This document shows positions 26,026 through 33,763 of a stretch of 64,000 nucleotides of DNA, one piece after another (the first letter of the stretch is position 1; every line of letters begins with the position of its first letter). Position numbers and translations under genes: made by a program. This DNA is from JAIOPA01 sp964655175 (GTDB lineage: Bacteria > Eisenbacteria > RBG-16-71-46). The notes beneath the pieces were generated by a model. It made no database searches, was not told where the DNA came from, and worked only from the letters and a program-made list of their open reading frames with translations. The DNA is taken from the NCBI GenBank assembly GCA_964655175.1, contig CAZZLY010000001.1, positions 105,035 through 169,034 on the forward strand, read 5' to 3'.

Positions 26026-28686
26026 TCAGCGCGTGATGCGGTAGATGCGTCCCGTGCTCGCCGGGAGGTCCAGCTTCACGGTGCCGCTCCACGACTGCGC
26101 CGCGCCACCCTCGAGGGCGTCCACCGCGCGGACCGTGCCGCCCAGCACGCTCGCGTCGAAGCTCACCTGCGCGGGACCGCGGCCGGCGTTGAGCACCACG
26201 ACGAACTGCGACTGCGCGTCACGACGCAGGAACGCGAACGTCTGGCCCTGCGTGGCGAGGGTGCGGAACTCGCCCGTGCGCAGCGCCGCGTTCTGCAGGC
26301 GCAGGTTGGCGGCCTTCGTGTAGTAGGCGTGCACCGCCACGCGCTTGGGATCCTTCTCCCAGTCCCACGGGAACGGGCGCCGGCAGTCGGGGTCGCGCTG
26401 ACCCTCGAGCGCGACCTCATCGCCGTAGTAGATCGCCGGGGCGCCCACGTAGGTCATCTGGAACAGGGCCGCCAGCAGCAGGCGGCTCACGTCACCGTTC
26501 GCCTGCGTCAGGTAGCGCACCGTGTCGTGGCTGTCGATCAGGTTCATCTGCACCGCGACCGACTGGCGCGGGTACGTCAGACGGCCGGTGGCGAGCGCCG
26601 CATCGAACTCGGCCGCCGTGCCCTGGCCGTTGCACAGGAACTTGAGCACCGGGTCACGGAAGAAGGCGTAGTTCATGACCGCGTCGTACATGCCGGGCTT
26701 CACGTAGTCCGAGGCGTTGCCCCACAGCTCGCCCACGATGTAGGCGTCGGGCTTGACCTTCTTGACGCGCTTGTTGAACAGCTTCCAGAACCAGAAGGGC
26801 ACCTCGTTCGGCACGTCGAGGCGCACGCCGTCGGCGTCGGCCTCCTTGAGCCAGTACTCGGTGGCGTCGAGCAGGTAGTTGACCAGTGCGACGTTGGGCT
26901 GCGCGTCCTTCACGTCGCGGACCGGGATCTCGGCCTTGTCGTCGCGCGACAGGTCGAAGTTCAGGTCGGGCAGATCGCCGAAGCCCCACCAGCAGTTGTA
27001 GTAGTCGCCGGGCTTCCAGGCGTAGCCCACGTTGGGCCAGCCCTGCGGGAGCGGATACTGCTTGAAGGTGAACCAGCTGTAGTAGGGCGAGGCGGGCCCC
27101 TTCTCGACGGCGTCCTTGAACGCCCAGTGGGCGTTGCCGCTGTGGTTGAACACGATGTCGAGGATGATGCGGATGCCGCGCGCCTTGGCCTCCTTCGCGA
27201 ACGTCTTGAACTCCTCGTTCGTGCCGAAGTGCGGGTCGATCTTGCGGTAATCCGCCGCGTCGTACTTGTGCGTCGACTTGGCCTCGAACAGCGGATTGAA
27301 ATAGATGATGGTCACGCCGAGCGACTGCAGGTAATCGAGCTTCTGGCGGACGCCCTCGAGGTCGCCACCGTAGAAGGCCATCCAGTCGCGGCGATCGTTC
27401 GTGTGCGGCGCCTGCGTGAGCGCGGCGACATCGTCCCACTTCACGAGGTGGTAGTACTCCTGGAAGTCGGTGTTGATGCGACCCGAGGCGGGCAGGGTGC
27501 GCTTGCCCTCGTAGTACCACTCCTTGAAGTCGGGGTCGTTCGCCGGGTTCCCGTTGCGGAACCGGTCGGGGAAGATCTGGTAGATGATGCCGTTCTTGAC
27601 CCAGTCCGGCGTGACGAACGCGGGGAAGCGGCTGCTGTCGTAGGTGAACGCCTCGCCCTTGGCGCGCGTCGTCGACAGACCCTTGGGGCCCAGCCACGGC
27701 CCCGGCGTGCCGTCCTGATACTGGAACACGTACTGCGCGCCCTCGGGCAGCTTCACCTCGGTGCGGAAGTAGTCGTACACGCGATCGCGCTCGACCGGCG
27801 TCATCGCCACGCGCGTCTCGGTGCCCCCCGGCGCCCACCAGATCAGGTCCACGCCGGTCACGTCGTCGAGGTGCGCGCGCGTGGTGAGCTCCACCAAGCC
27901 GCCGCCGAGCGCGTTGAGTTCCTGCGCGCCCTGCGTGTGCTCGACGCCGTCGGGGAAGACCTTGCCGTCGCCGCGCTTCACTTCGATCGCGGCGAAGCGC
28001 TCGTCCACGTTCTTGATCGAGTTCTTGCCGCCGAAGCCGTCCTCGGCCTCCGCGTCCTGCCCGGCGGTGTCCTGCGTCCAGCCGTTGGAGTTCACCACGA
28101 ACTTGTACTGGTACGACCCCGGCGCGAGCAGCAGGGTGGCCGTCCACACGCCGTCGCCATCGGCGTCGCTCATGGGCGTCTTGCCCACGGTCCAGTCGTT
28201 GAACGTGCCCGCGACGCACAGCGCATCGGGCTTACCCGTGGGGCGGAACGAGAACGTCACGGTGCGCAGGCCCAGCTTGGGCGCATCGGCCTTCTTGAGC
28301 GTGGTGCCCTGGCCCAGCGTGACCGGCTGGTCCTTGAGCGTGGCGACGGCGTTCTGGCCGCCGAAGCCGTCGGACGAGGTCTCGACGGCGTTGTCATCGG
28401 TGAACCACTGATCGCCGTTGACGACGAACTTGTACTCGATGCGGCCGGCCGGCAACTCGAACGTGGCCGACCAGATGCCGTCCTTGTCGGCATCGGCGAG
28501 CGGGTTCGCGGTCGCGTTCCAGCCGTTGAAGCTACCGGCCACTGAAACGGCGTTCACGCCGCCGATGACGGGCTGATAGCGGAACGTGACCTTGGCCGCC
28601 GAAGCGAGGCCCGTCATGCACGCGAGCAGCACGGGCACGAGGGCGAGGGCGAGGCGCGCGAGGCGCTTGGGGGTGCTGGACCGCAT
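26026..28686 (-). CDS. Exported GH13 amylase/neopullulanase with two N-terminal CBM48 modules
   Basis: An 886-residue enzyme, last gene of the minus-strand starch operon. ATG 28686 has AGGAGA upstream. The N-terminus is hydrophobic with LLAC (Cys23), so it may be a lipoprotein; cleavage after ASA is the alternative. Two CBM48/AMPK-type glycogen-binding modules follow (about residues 30-115 VSVAGSFNGWNATANPL, and 135-225 LCVAGTFNDWTVGKTPM). Next comes the Ig-like N-domain of cyclomaltodextrinases (about 260-345) and a GH13 barrel with all four regions: IILDIVFNHSG, GVRLDVPNEV, YIVGELWGNA, NLIDSHDTVR. It resembles the cytoplasmic GH13 at 18864 but is exported and carries binding modules, so it probably cleaves polymer outside or in the periplasm. 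The gap to the gene upstream is 71 bases. Confidence 0.88.
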   Translation of the reverse strand: MRSSTPKRLARLALALVPVLLACMTGLASAAKVTFRYQPVIGGVNAVSVAGSFNGWNATANPLADADKDGIWSATFELPAGRIEYKFVVNGDQWFTDDNAVETSSDGFGGQNAVATLKDQPVTLGQGTTLKKADAPKLGLRTVTFSFRPTGKPDALCVAGTFNDWTVGKTPMSDADGDGVWTATLLLAPGSYQYKFVVNSNGWTQDTAGQDAEAEDGFGGKNSIKNVDERFAAIEVKRGDGKVFPDGVEHTQGAQELNALGGGLVELTTRAHLDDVTGVDLIWWAPGGTETRVAMTPVERDRVYDYFRTEVKLPEGAQYVFQYQDGTPGPWLGPKGLSTTRAKGEAFTYDSSRFPAFVTPDWVKNGIIYQIFPDRFRNGNPANDPDFKEWYYEGKRTLPASGRINTDFQEYYHLVKWDDVAALTQAPHTNDRRDWMAFYGGDLEGVRQKLDYLQSLGVTIIYFNPLFEAKSTHKYDAADYRKIDPHFGTNEEFKTFAKEAKARGIRIILDIVFNHSGNAHWAFKDAVEKGPASPYYSWFTFKQYPLPQGWPNVGYAWKPGDYYNCWWGFGDLPDLNFDLSRDDKAEIPVRDVKDAQPNVALVNYLLDATEYWLKEADADGVRLDVPNEVPFWFWKLFNKRVKKVKPDAYIVGELWGNASDYVKPGMYDAVMNYAFFRDPVLKFLCNGQGTAAEFDAALATGRLTYPRQSVAVQMNLIDSHDTVRYLTQANGDVSRLLLAALFQMTYVGAPAIYYGDEVALEGQRDPDCRRPFPWDWEKDPKRVAVHAYYTKAANLRLQNAALRTGEFRTLATQGQTFAFLRRDAQSQFVVVLNAGRGPAQVSFDASVLGGTVRAVDALEGGAAQSWSGTVKLDLPASTGRIYRITR

Positions 28687-28757
28687 GCTTCGTCTCCTGC
28701 TCGCAGGGGGGCGGCGAGTCTGGCTCGGGGAGGTCCCGGCGGGTGCCGGGGCCGGGT

Positions 28758-30146
28758 TCACTTCACGACGAGGACGGAGTTGAGACCGCCGAAGTCGTCC
28801 TCTTGAGTGGTCTTGTTCGCGACGTCCGTCTTCCAGGTCTTGCCGTCGATGAGGAACTTGTACGTGTGCGTGCCGGCGGGCAGCTTGCGGGTGACCGTCC
28901 AGGTGCCGTCGGACTGCTGCGTCATGGGGTCGGTGTTGATCGCCCAGTCGTTGAACGAACCGCACAGGGCCACCGACGAGCCGGGACCGGCATACGTGAA
29001 CGTCACACCCGCGGCGGCGATCTGCGGCGCGCGCGGGCTGCCCGTGACCTTGATCGCGCTCGCGACGGGCGCCGCACCGGCCCCTGCGGTACCCGCGACG
29101 ACCATGATGGCGTTCTTGCCGCCGAAGCCGTCGTCCACGGTCTCCTTGGCGGTGGGGTCTTCCTTCCAGTTCGAGCCGTCCACCACGAACTTATAGGCGT
29201 AGCGGCCGGGCGCGAGCTTCTTGGTGATCGACCAGACACCGTCGGCGCCCTTGGTGAGCGCATCGGCGCTGGTGCTCCAGCTGTTGAACTCGCCGGCGAG
29301 GTTCACCGAGTTGGCGGCCCCCGCGTAGCGGAACGTCACGCCGTCGCCGGTGACGGTGGAGCCCGCCGACTTGGCGGCTGCGGGCGCGGCCGCGGCGGGA
29401 GCGGCGGTGCCGCCCACGACGACGATGGCGTTCTTGCCGCCGAAGCCGTCGTCCACGGTCTCCTTGGCGGCGGGGTCTTCCTTCCAGTTCGAGCCGTCCA
29501 CGACGAACTTGTAGGCGTAGCGACCGGGCGACAGCTTCTTGGTGATCGACCACGTGCCATCGGCGCCCTTGGTGAGCGCATCGGCGCTGGTGCTCCAGCT
29601 GTTGAACTCGCCGGCGAGGTTCACCGAGTTGGCGGCCCCCGCGTAGCGGAACGTCACGCCGTCGCCGGTGACGGTGGAGCCCGCCGACTTGGCGGCTGCG
29701 GGCGCGGCCGCGGCGGGAGCGGCGGTGCCGCCCACGACGACGATGGCGTTCTTGCCGCCGAAGCCGTCGTCCACGGTCTCCTTGGCGGCGGGGTCTTCCT
29801 TCCAGTTCGAGCCGTCCACGACGAACTTGTAGGCGTAGCGACCGGGCGACAGCTTCTTGGTGATCGACCACGTGCCATCGGCGCCCTTGGTGAGCGCATC
29901 GGCACTGGTGCTCCAGCTGTTGAACTCGCCGGCCACGTTCACCGCGTTGCCCTCGCCCTTGTAGCGGAACGTCACGCCATCGGCGGACACCGCCGAGCCA
30001 GCGGCAGGGGCTGCCGCGGTCGCCGTCGGGGACGCGACGTCGTCACCGGCCCACTGCGGCGGGACACCGTTCCGCCAGCCACCGGCGCAACCCAGGGCGG
30101 GCAGGAGGAGGGCGACGAGAGCGAGGGAGCGGAACGCGCGGGTCAT
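28758..30146 (-). CDS. Lipoprotein with four tandem CBM48/AMPK-type glycogen-binding modules
   Basis: A 462-residue predicted lipoprotein (lipidation Cys20 in PALGC) without any catalytic domain. After an Ala/Pro-rich stretch come four glycogen-binding modules. The first three are about 106 residues apart and nearly identical (VNVAGEFNSWSTSADAL, YAYKFVVDGSNWKEDP, DDGFGGKNAI). The fourth, at the C-terminus, is divergent (VALCGSFNDWAINTDPM, YKFLIDGKTWKTD). Linkers are Ala/Pro/Ser-rich. The aromatic and Lys/Asn residues used for glucan contact in AMPK-beta-type modules appear kept in each copy. The likely role is to hold starch or glycogen at the outer membrane, as SusE/SusF do in Bacteroidetes, but with a different module type. 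ATG overlaps the preceding stop (ATGA). Confidence 0.87.
   Translation of the reverse strand: MTRAFRSLALVALLLPALGCAGGWRNGVPPQWAGDDVASPTATAAAPAAGSAVSADGVTFRYKGEGNAVNVAGEFNSWSTSADALTKGADGTWSITKKLSPGRYAYKFVVDGSNWKEDPAAKETVDDGFGGKNAIVVVGGTAAPAAAAPAAAKSAGSTVTGDGVTFRYAGAANSVNLAGEFNSWSTSADALTKGADGTWSITKKLSPGRYAYKFVVDGSNWKEDPAAKETVDDGFGGKNAIVVVGGTAAPAAAAPAAAKSAGSTVTGDGVTFRYAGAANSVNLAGEFNSWSTSADALTKGADGVWSITKKLAPGRYAYKFVVDGSNWKEDPTAKETVDDGFGGKNAIMVVAGTAGAGAAPVASAIKVTGSPRAPQIAAAGVTFTYAGPGSSVALCGSFNDWAINTDPMTQQSDGTWTVTRKLPAGTHTYKFLIDGKTWKTDVANKTTQEDDFGGLNSVLVVK
29242..29903. repeat. 318-bp tandem repeats encoding CBM48 modules
   Basis: Sequence at 29242-29585 recurs without a mismatch 318 bases later at 29560-29903. 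Similarity continues less exactly on both sides, so at least three module copies share the register. 318 bases are 106 codons, so the frame is kept when copies are gained or lost. Identity over about 340 bases, including silent positions, implies recent duplication or gene conversion. Confidence 0.9.
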
Positions 30147-31003
30147 GGCAGTCTCCTGGTCGGGATCGACCGAGCCGGTGCGGCGGCACGCAGGGCCGCG
30201 ACGCCGGGGGCGTGGTACTCGGTGATGCTGATGCTGAGGCGGCGCTCGTCGAAGACGAACGCGAACGTGTCGGTCGTGGCGAAGTGCACCACGAGGTCGG
30301 TGGCGGGCGTGGTGCCGAAGCGGGCCGGTGCGTCGGTGAACGGCGCGGACAGCGTCTGCGAACCGTCACCGCCCCAGCCGATCAGGTTCCCGATCGTCGA
30401 GGAGGCGTCGGTCACGAACTTGAGGCGATAGGTGCCCGCGGCGATCGTCGGCATGGGGGAGGCGTACAGGTTGTAGTCGTTGTCGAGCCGCCACAGGCCC
30501 GCCGACGTGCCGATGCACAGCGTCGTGAACGTGAGGAGCTCGTCGGGCGAGTAGCCCGGCATGGTGCCGATGACGAACACGTTCGAGGCGAGCGAGTCGG
30601 CCGTGTTGGCGATGAGCTTGAGGTCGCCGGCGTCCCGCGTGCGATCCACGACGCGGAACGGCCCGTACGCGCGCGGCGAGAACGCGTGCGAGCGCGCCAC
30701 CAGCCCGTAGTCGCCGGGCTTGAGGCGGGCGAACGTGAACGCGGGCGAACCGGGCGTCGTGAGGGTCTCGGCCACCACGAGGCCCCCCTGCGTCATCTGG
30801 ACGCGCACGGGCGGGAACGGGGCGCGGTCGAGCCCGGGGTAGGCCGTCGTGTCGAACACCACGACCCCGGTGAGTCCCCCGGTCGGCACCGCGGGCGCGG
30901 GGCGGATCCCGGTGGGCACGAGCACCTGACCCTTCTCGTTGCGACCGCAGCCGACGAGAGCGACGAGCAGGGGGAGCGTGAGCCACAGCGAACGTGCACG
31001 CAT
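30143..31003 (-). CDS. Lipoprotein of unknown function in the starch operon
   Basis: A 286-residue predicted lipoprotein (LVGC, Cys19). Residues about 45-125 (TGGLTGVVVFDTTAYPG ... VRVQMTQGGLVVAET ... FTFARLKPGDYGLVARSHAF) look like a carboxypeptidase-regulatory-type beta-sandwich. The C-terminal half (TIAAGTYRLKFVTDASSTIGNLIGWGG) recalls SusE/SusF-like or CBM-like sandwich text, where a small-molecule or glucan ligand would be read out. No catalytic motif was recognised. It is translationally coupled to the four-module lipoprotein downstream (ATGA) and starts 14 bases after the single-module lipoprotein. The glucan-related role is inferred from context only. Confidence 0.7.
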   Translation of the reverse strand: MRARSLWLTLPLLVALVGCGRNEKGQVLVPTGIRPAPAVPTGGLTGVVVFDTTAYPGLDRAPFPPVRVQMTQGGLVVAETLTTPGSPAFTFARLKPGDYGLVARSHAFSPRAYGPFRVVDRTRDAGDLKLIANTADSLASNVFVIGTMPGYSPDELLTFTTLCIGTSAGLWRLDNDYNLYASPMPTIAAGTYRLKFVTDASSTIGNLIGWGGDGSQTLSAPFTDAPARFGTTPATDLVVHFATTDTFAFVFDERRLSISITEYHAPGVAALRAAAPARSIPTRRLP

Positions 31004-31017
31004 GGTCGGACTCGACC

Positions 31018-31422
31018 TCACCGGACGTCCAGCAGCGAGTTGAAGCCGCCGAAGCCGTCGTTGGTGCGGTTGGGGTTGTTCGGGTCTTCCTTCCAGTTCA
31101 CGCGATCGATGACGAACTTGTACTGGTAACGCCCCGCCGGGAGCCGCTCGGTGCGCGTCCAGATGCCGTCGCCATCCTCGTCCTTCATCTCGCCGACGAG
31201 GAACGACCCCGTCTGGGCCTGGCCCGCGAGCCACTTGTTCTCCGGCCAGTCGCCCGCCACCTGCACGACCTTGGCGCTCGGGGCCTCGAAGCGGAACGTC
31301 ACGCCCTCGGGACCGGCGGTCGGCGGCGGGAGGCGGCGCTTGATGAAGTTGAGCGTGCTGCAGCCCGCGACCAGCGCCAGCAGCGCGAGCGCGGTGAGGA
31401 TCGGACCGAGGGGACGACGCAT
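31018..31422 (-). CDS. Small lipoprotein with one CBM48 module
   Basis: A 134-residue predicted lipoprotein (LVAGC, Cys21). A short linker is followed by one CBM48/AMPK-type module (about residues 38-134): VTFRFEAPSAKVVQVAGDWP, DGIWTRTERLPAGRYQYKFVIDRVNWKEDP, NDGFGGFNSLLDV. In the first strand-loop the usual FNxW is replaced by WPENKW, so its binding surface may differ. No enzyme part is present. It lies between the CBM48-barrel gene and the 30143 lipoprotein in the same operon, and is probably an accessory surface or periplasmic glucan-binding protein. Confidence 0.82.
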   Translation of the reverse strand: MRRPLGPILTALALLALVAGCSTLNFIKRRLPPPTAGPEGVTFRFEAPSAKVVQVAGDWPENKWLAGQAQTGSFLVGEMKDEDGDGIWTRTERLPAGRYQYKFVIDRVNWKEDPNNPNRTNDGFGGFNSLLDVR

Positions 31423-31453
31423 GTCGGGACTCCTTGGCGGCGGTGCGTGAGAA

Positions 31454-33763
31454 CTAGAAGTGGACGATCGCCTGGATCTGGATGCGCTTCTCGTTCATGA
31501 GTGCGCGCTCGGCGGCGGCGATCTGCGGGGCGAGGGACAGGTAGTCGGTCTCGGCGACGAAGCCGTTGGCGTTGCGCGCCTCGAGGTAACGCTCGCGTCC
31601 GAGCGGCGCGTACTCGTTGGTGATCGGGTCGAGCACGTTCGGGTCCACGCCGAAGCCCAGCGACAGTTCGATGCCGGGCGCCCAGCGATAGGTCGCGTCG
31701 GTGAAGAAGTCCAGATAACCGCGTCCCAGCCCCAGCTCGGGCGTGTCGTACTTGACCCAACGCAGGTCGTGCTCGATGCGGATGGGGCGATTGAGGTCCC
31801 AGCCCAGCGTGAACACGGACTCGGCGTAACGGGGCTGCGTGCCCAGATGCACGCCGGTGAAGTTGCCCTTCCAGGCGAACGAGCCCTTGCGACGGGGCGC
31901 GAACGGGATCTCGAGCGAGGGGCGCACGCGCACCACGTCGGACTGTCCGAGCACGGTGAGGCGATCGGGGCCGACCAGCGAGCGCCCGCTCTCGAGCCAG
32001 AAGTTCCCGGTCGGGAACCACATCTGATACTCCCACGCGGTGCGCGGGTCGTACTCGAAGTGCGTCACCTCGAGGTCGAGCGTGGTCTTGACCTCACGGT
32101 CGAGGTAATACCGCCAGTTGCGATCCCAGCCCAGCGTGAACGTCGTGCGGGCGTTGTCGAGCTGCAGGAACGGGTCGTCCACCTGCGCGCGCTGGAACTC
32201 GACGTTGAGCACGCGCGGATGGTCGTCGGGCGGCAGGCCCGCCGGGATGATCGGCGACTGCGCCCACGCGGGATAGCGGTGCGTCTCGCGCTCGATCGTC
32301 GCACGCAGGCCGATGTCGCCCTGCGCCAGCGTCCACGCGGCACCCAGATGCAGCTTGTCGCTCGCATCGGTGGTGAAGTGCTGCCCGTCGGCGAGCGTCG
32401 AGCCGAGACTCGAGAAGCCCGTCGCCCCGGTGGCGGCGATCGCGGACGCCTTCCAGCGCTCCTCGGTCGCGCCGTTCACCAGGTTCAGGCGACGCGCGCC
32501 GAACAGCGCTTCGGCGTCCAGACGCAGCGTGCTCGACGGCTGCCAGCGGAGCGTGCCGCCGAGGCCGTACCACTGCTGCGTCGTCTGGCCGCTGCGCACG
32601 CGGACGACGCTGTCCGAGACAGGCTCGGCGAGGACGAGCCGACCCAGCTGGAAGCCTCGATCGGTGCGCCCCAGCACGCTCGCGCGCAGGCCGCGACCGA
32701 GGTCGCGCGCCACGCGCAGGGCGAACGTGTTCTCGTTGCCGTCGCCGTACCCGAACGCCTTACCGTTGTCGCCGAAGTCGGTCGCCGACACCTTGGCGAG
32801 CTGCTGCGTGCCGAGCCGGAACCCGGTCGTGCCGCGCTCGGCGGCGAGCAGGGCGAGCGCCTTGGCGGTCGCATCCCCCTCGAACACGAAGTCGGGCAGG
32901 GGCTGGCGCGTCACGGTGAAGCCGGGGAACGTCGTACCGCCGGCCTCGAAGTTGTCCGTGTAGAGCAGTTCCGTCTCGAAGCCCGCCTGCGGCGTGCGGA
33001 ACTGGAACCCCTGGCGCTGGTAGCCGAACGGCCGCGCGTACGGTCCGATGGCGCCGACCAGATGGAACGGGTCGTCCCAGTCCGCGATCGTCTCGCTGTC
33101 GAACGCGTACAGGGACATGCCCGGCGTGGTCATGGTCAGGCTCCCGCGCTTGAAGTTGAGGCGGCTGCGGAAGTCCTGCCCCGTCTCGTTGCGCGGATTC
33201 AGATTGGTGAGCATGTGACCCGTGAGTGCATCCGAGAACCGCACGCCGAAGCCCAGGTCCACGTCCATCTCGGGACGACGCAGTTCGTAGCGCGAGTAGG
33301 CGGGCGTGTAGAAGCTCTGGTACAGGCCGATGATGCGCCCGTCGATGAGCACCTTGGGGCTGTAGGGGGTGTTCGAGGTGGCCTTCTGCGTGACGAGTTC
33401 GCCCTTGGCGTCCACCGTCACCACGCTGTTGCCGAACTCGCCCTTGGTGGCGCCGTTCTCGGGATCGGCGAACCACTGGCCGTCGACGACGAACTTGTAG
33501 GTGTGCTCACCCGCCGGAAGCGCGAGCGTCACGCTCCACAGGTCCCCCGTCTTCTTCATGGGGTTCGCGCTCGAGTTCCAACCGTTGAACTCGCCGGCCC
33601 ACGCCACACTGCCGGCGTTGGCGTCGCGATAGGTGAAGCGGATGCCGCCCGCGGCCTTCTCGGGGGCCGCGTGCGCAGGGGAGGCGAGGGCGAGCGCCAC
33701 GAGGGCGGCCGAGAGCGTCGCCGCGAGACGACGGAGCGGACGGACGAGGACGTGGGCGCGCAT
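31454..33763 (-). CDS. Outer-membrane beta-barrel protein with N-terminal CBM48 module
   Basis: A 769-residue exported protein. The signal peptide (LVALALASPAHAA) is followed at about residues 38-120 by a CBM48 module (VAWAGEFNGWNSSANPM, GEHTYKFVVDGQWFADPE, EFGNSVVTV). The remaining about 640 residues are alternating hydrophobic beta-strands of a large outer-membrane barrel, ending in Phe (IQAIVHF), the usual beta-signal. No TonB box, plug domain or SusC similarity was seen. I infer a glucan-binding porin or channel in which the CBM faces the periplasm or the pore. ATG shares one base with the stop of the upstream barrel gene (TGATG), so both barrels are made together. This domain pairing is not one I know. 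Confidence 0.8.
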   Translation of the reverse strand: MRAHVLVRPLRRLAATLSAALVALALASPAHAAPEKAAGGIRFTYRDANAGSVAWAGEFNGWNSSANPMKKTGDLWSVTLALPAGEHTYKFVVDGQWFADPENGATKGEFGNSVVTVDAKGELVTQKATSNTPYSPKVLIDGRIIGLYQSFYTPAYSRYELRRPEMDVDLGFGVRFSDALTGHMLTNLNPRNETGQDFRSRLNFKRGSLTMTTPGMSLYAFDSETIADWDDPFHLVGAIGPYARPFGYQRQGFQFRTPQAGFETELLYTDNFEAGGTTFPGFTVTRQPLPDFVFEGDATAKALALLAAERGTTGFRLGTQQLAKVSATDFGDNGKAFGYGDGNENTFALRVARDLGRGLRASVLGRTDRGFQLGRLVLAEPVSDSVVRVRSGQTTQQWYGLGGTLRWQPSSTLRLDAEALFGARRLNLVNGATEERWKASAIAATGATGFSSLGSTLADGQHFTTDASDKLHLGAAWTLAQGDIGLRATIERETHRYPAWAQSPIIPAGLPPDDHPRVLNVEFQRAQVDDPFLQLDNARTTFTLGWDRNWRYYLDREVKTTLDLEVTHFEYDPRTAWEYQMWFPTGNFWLESGRSLVGPDRLTVLGQSDVVRVRPSLEIPFAPRRKGSFAWKGNFTGVHLGTQPRYAESVFTLGWDLNRPIRIEHDLRWVKYDTPELGLGRGYLDFFTDATYRWAPGIELSLGFGVDPNVLDPITNEYAPLGRERYLEARNANGFVAETDYLSLAPQIAAAERALMNEKRIQIQAIVHF

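Noticed and set aside
26011..28545. Plus-strand 844-codon open frame opposite the CBM48-GH13 gene
   Set aside because: Shadow frame; the minus strand has a start, signal peptide, CBM and catalytic motifs.
29023..29980. Tandem 318-bp repeats as a CRISPR or mobile element
   Set aside because: They are in frame within one gene and encode CBM48 modules; there are no spacers or terminal inverted repeats.
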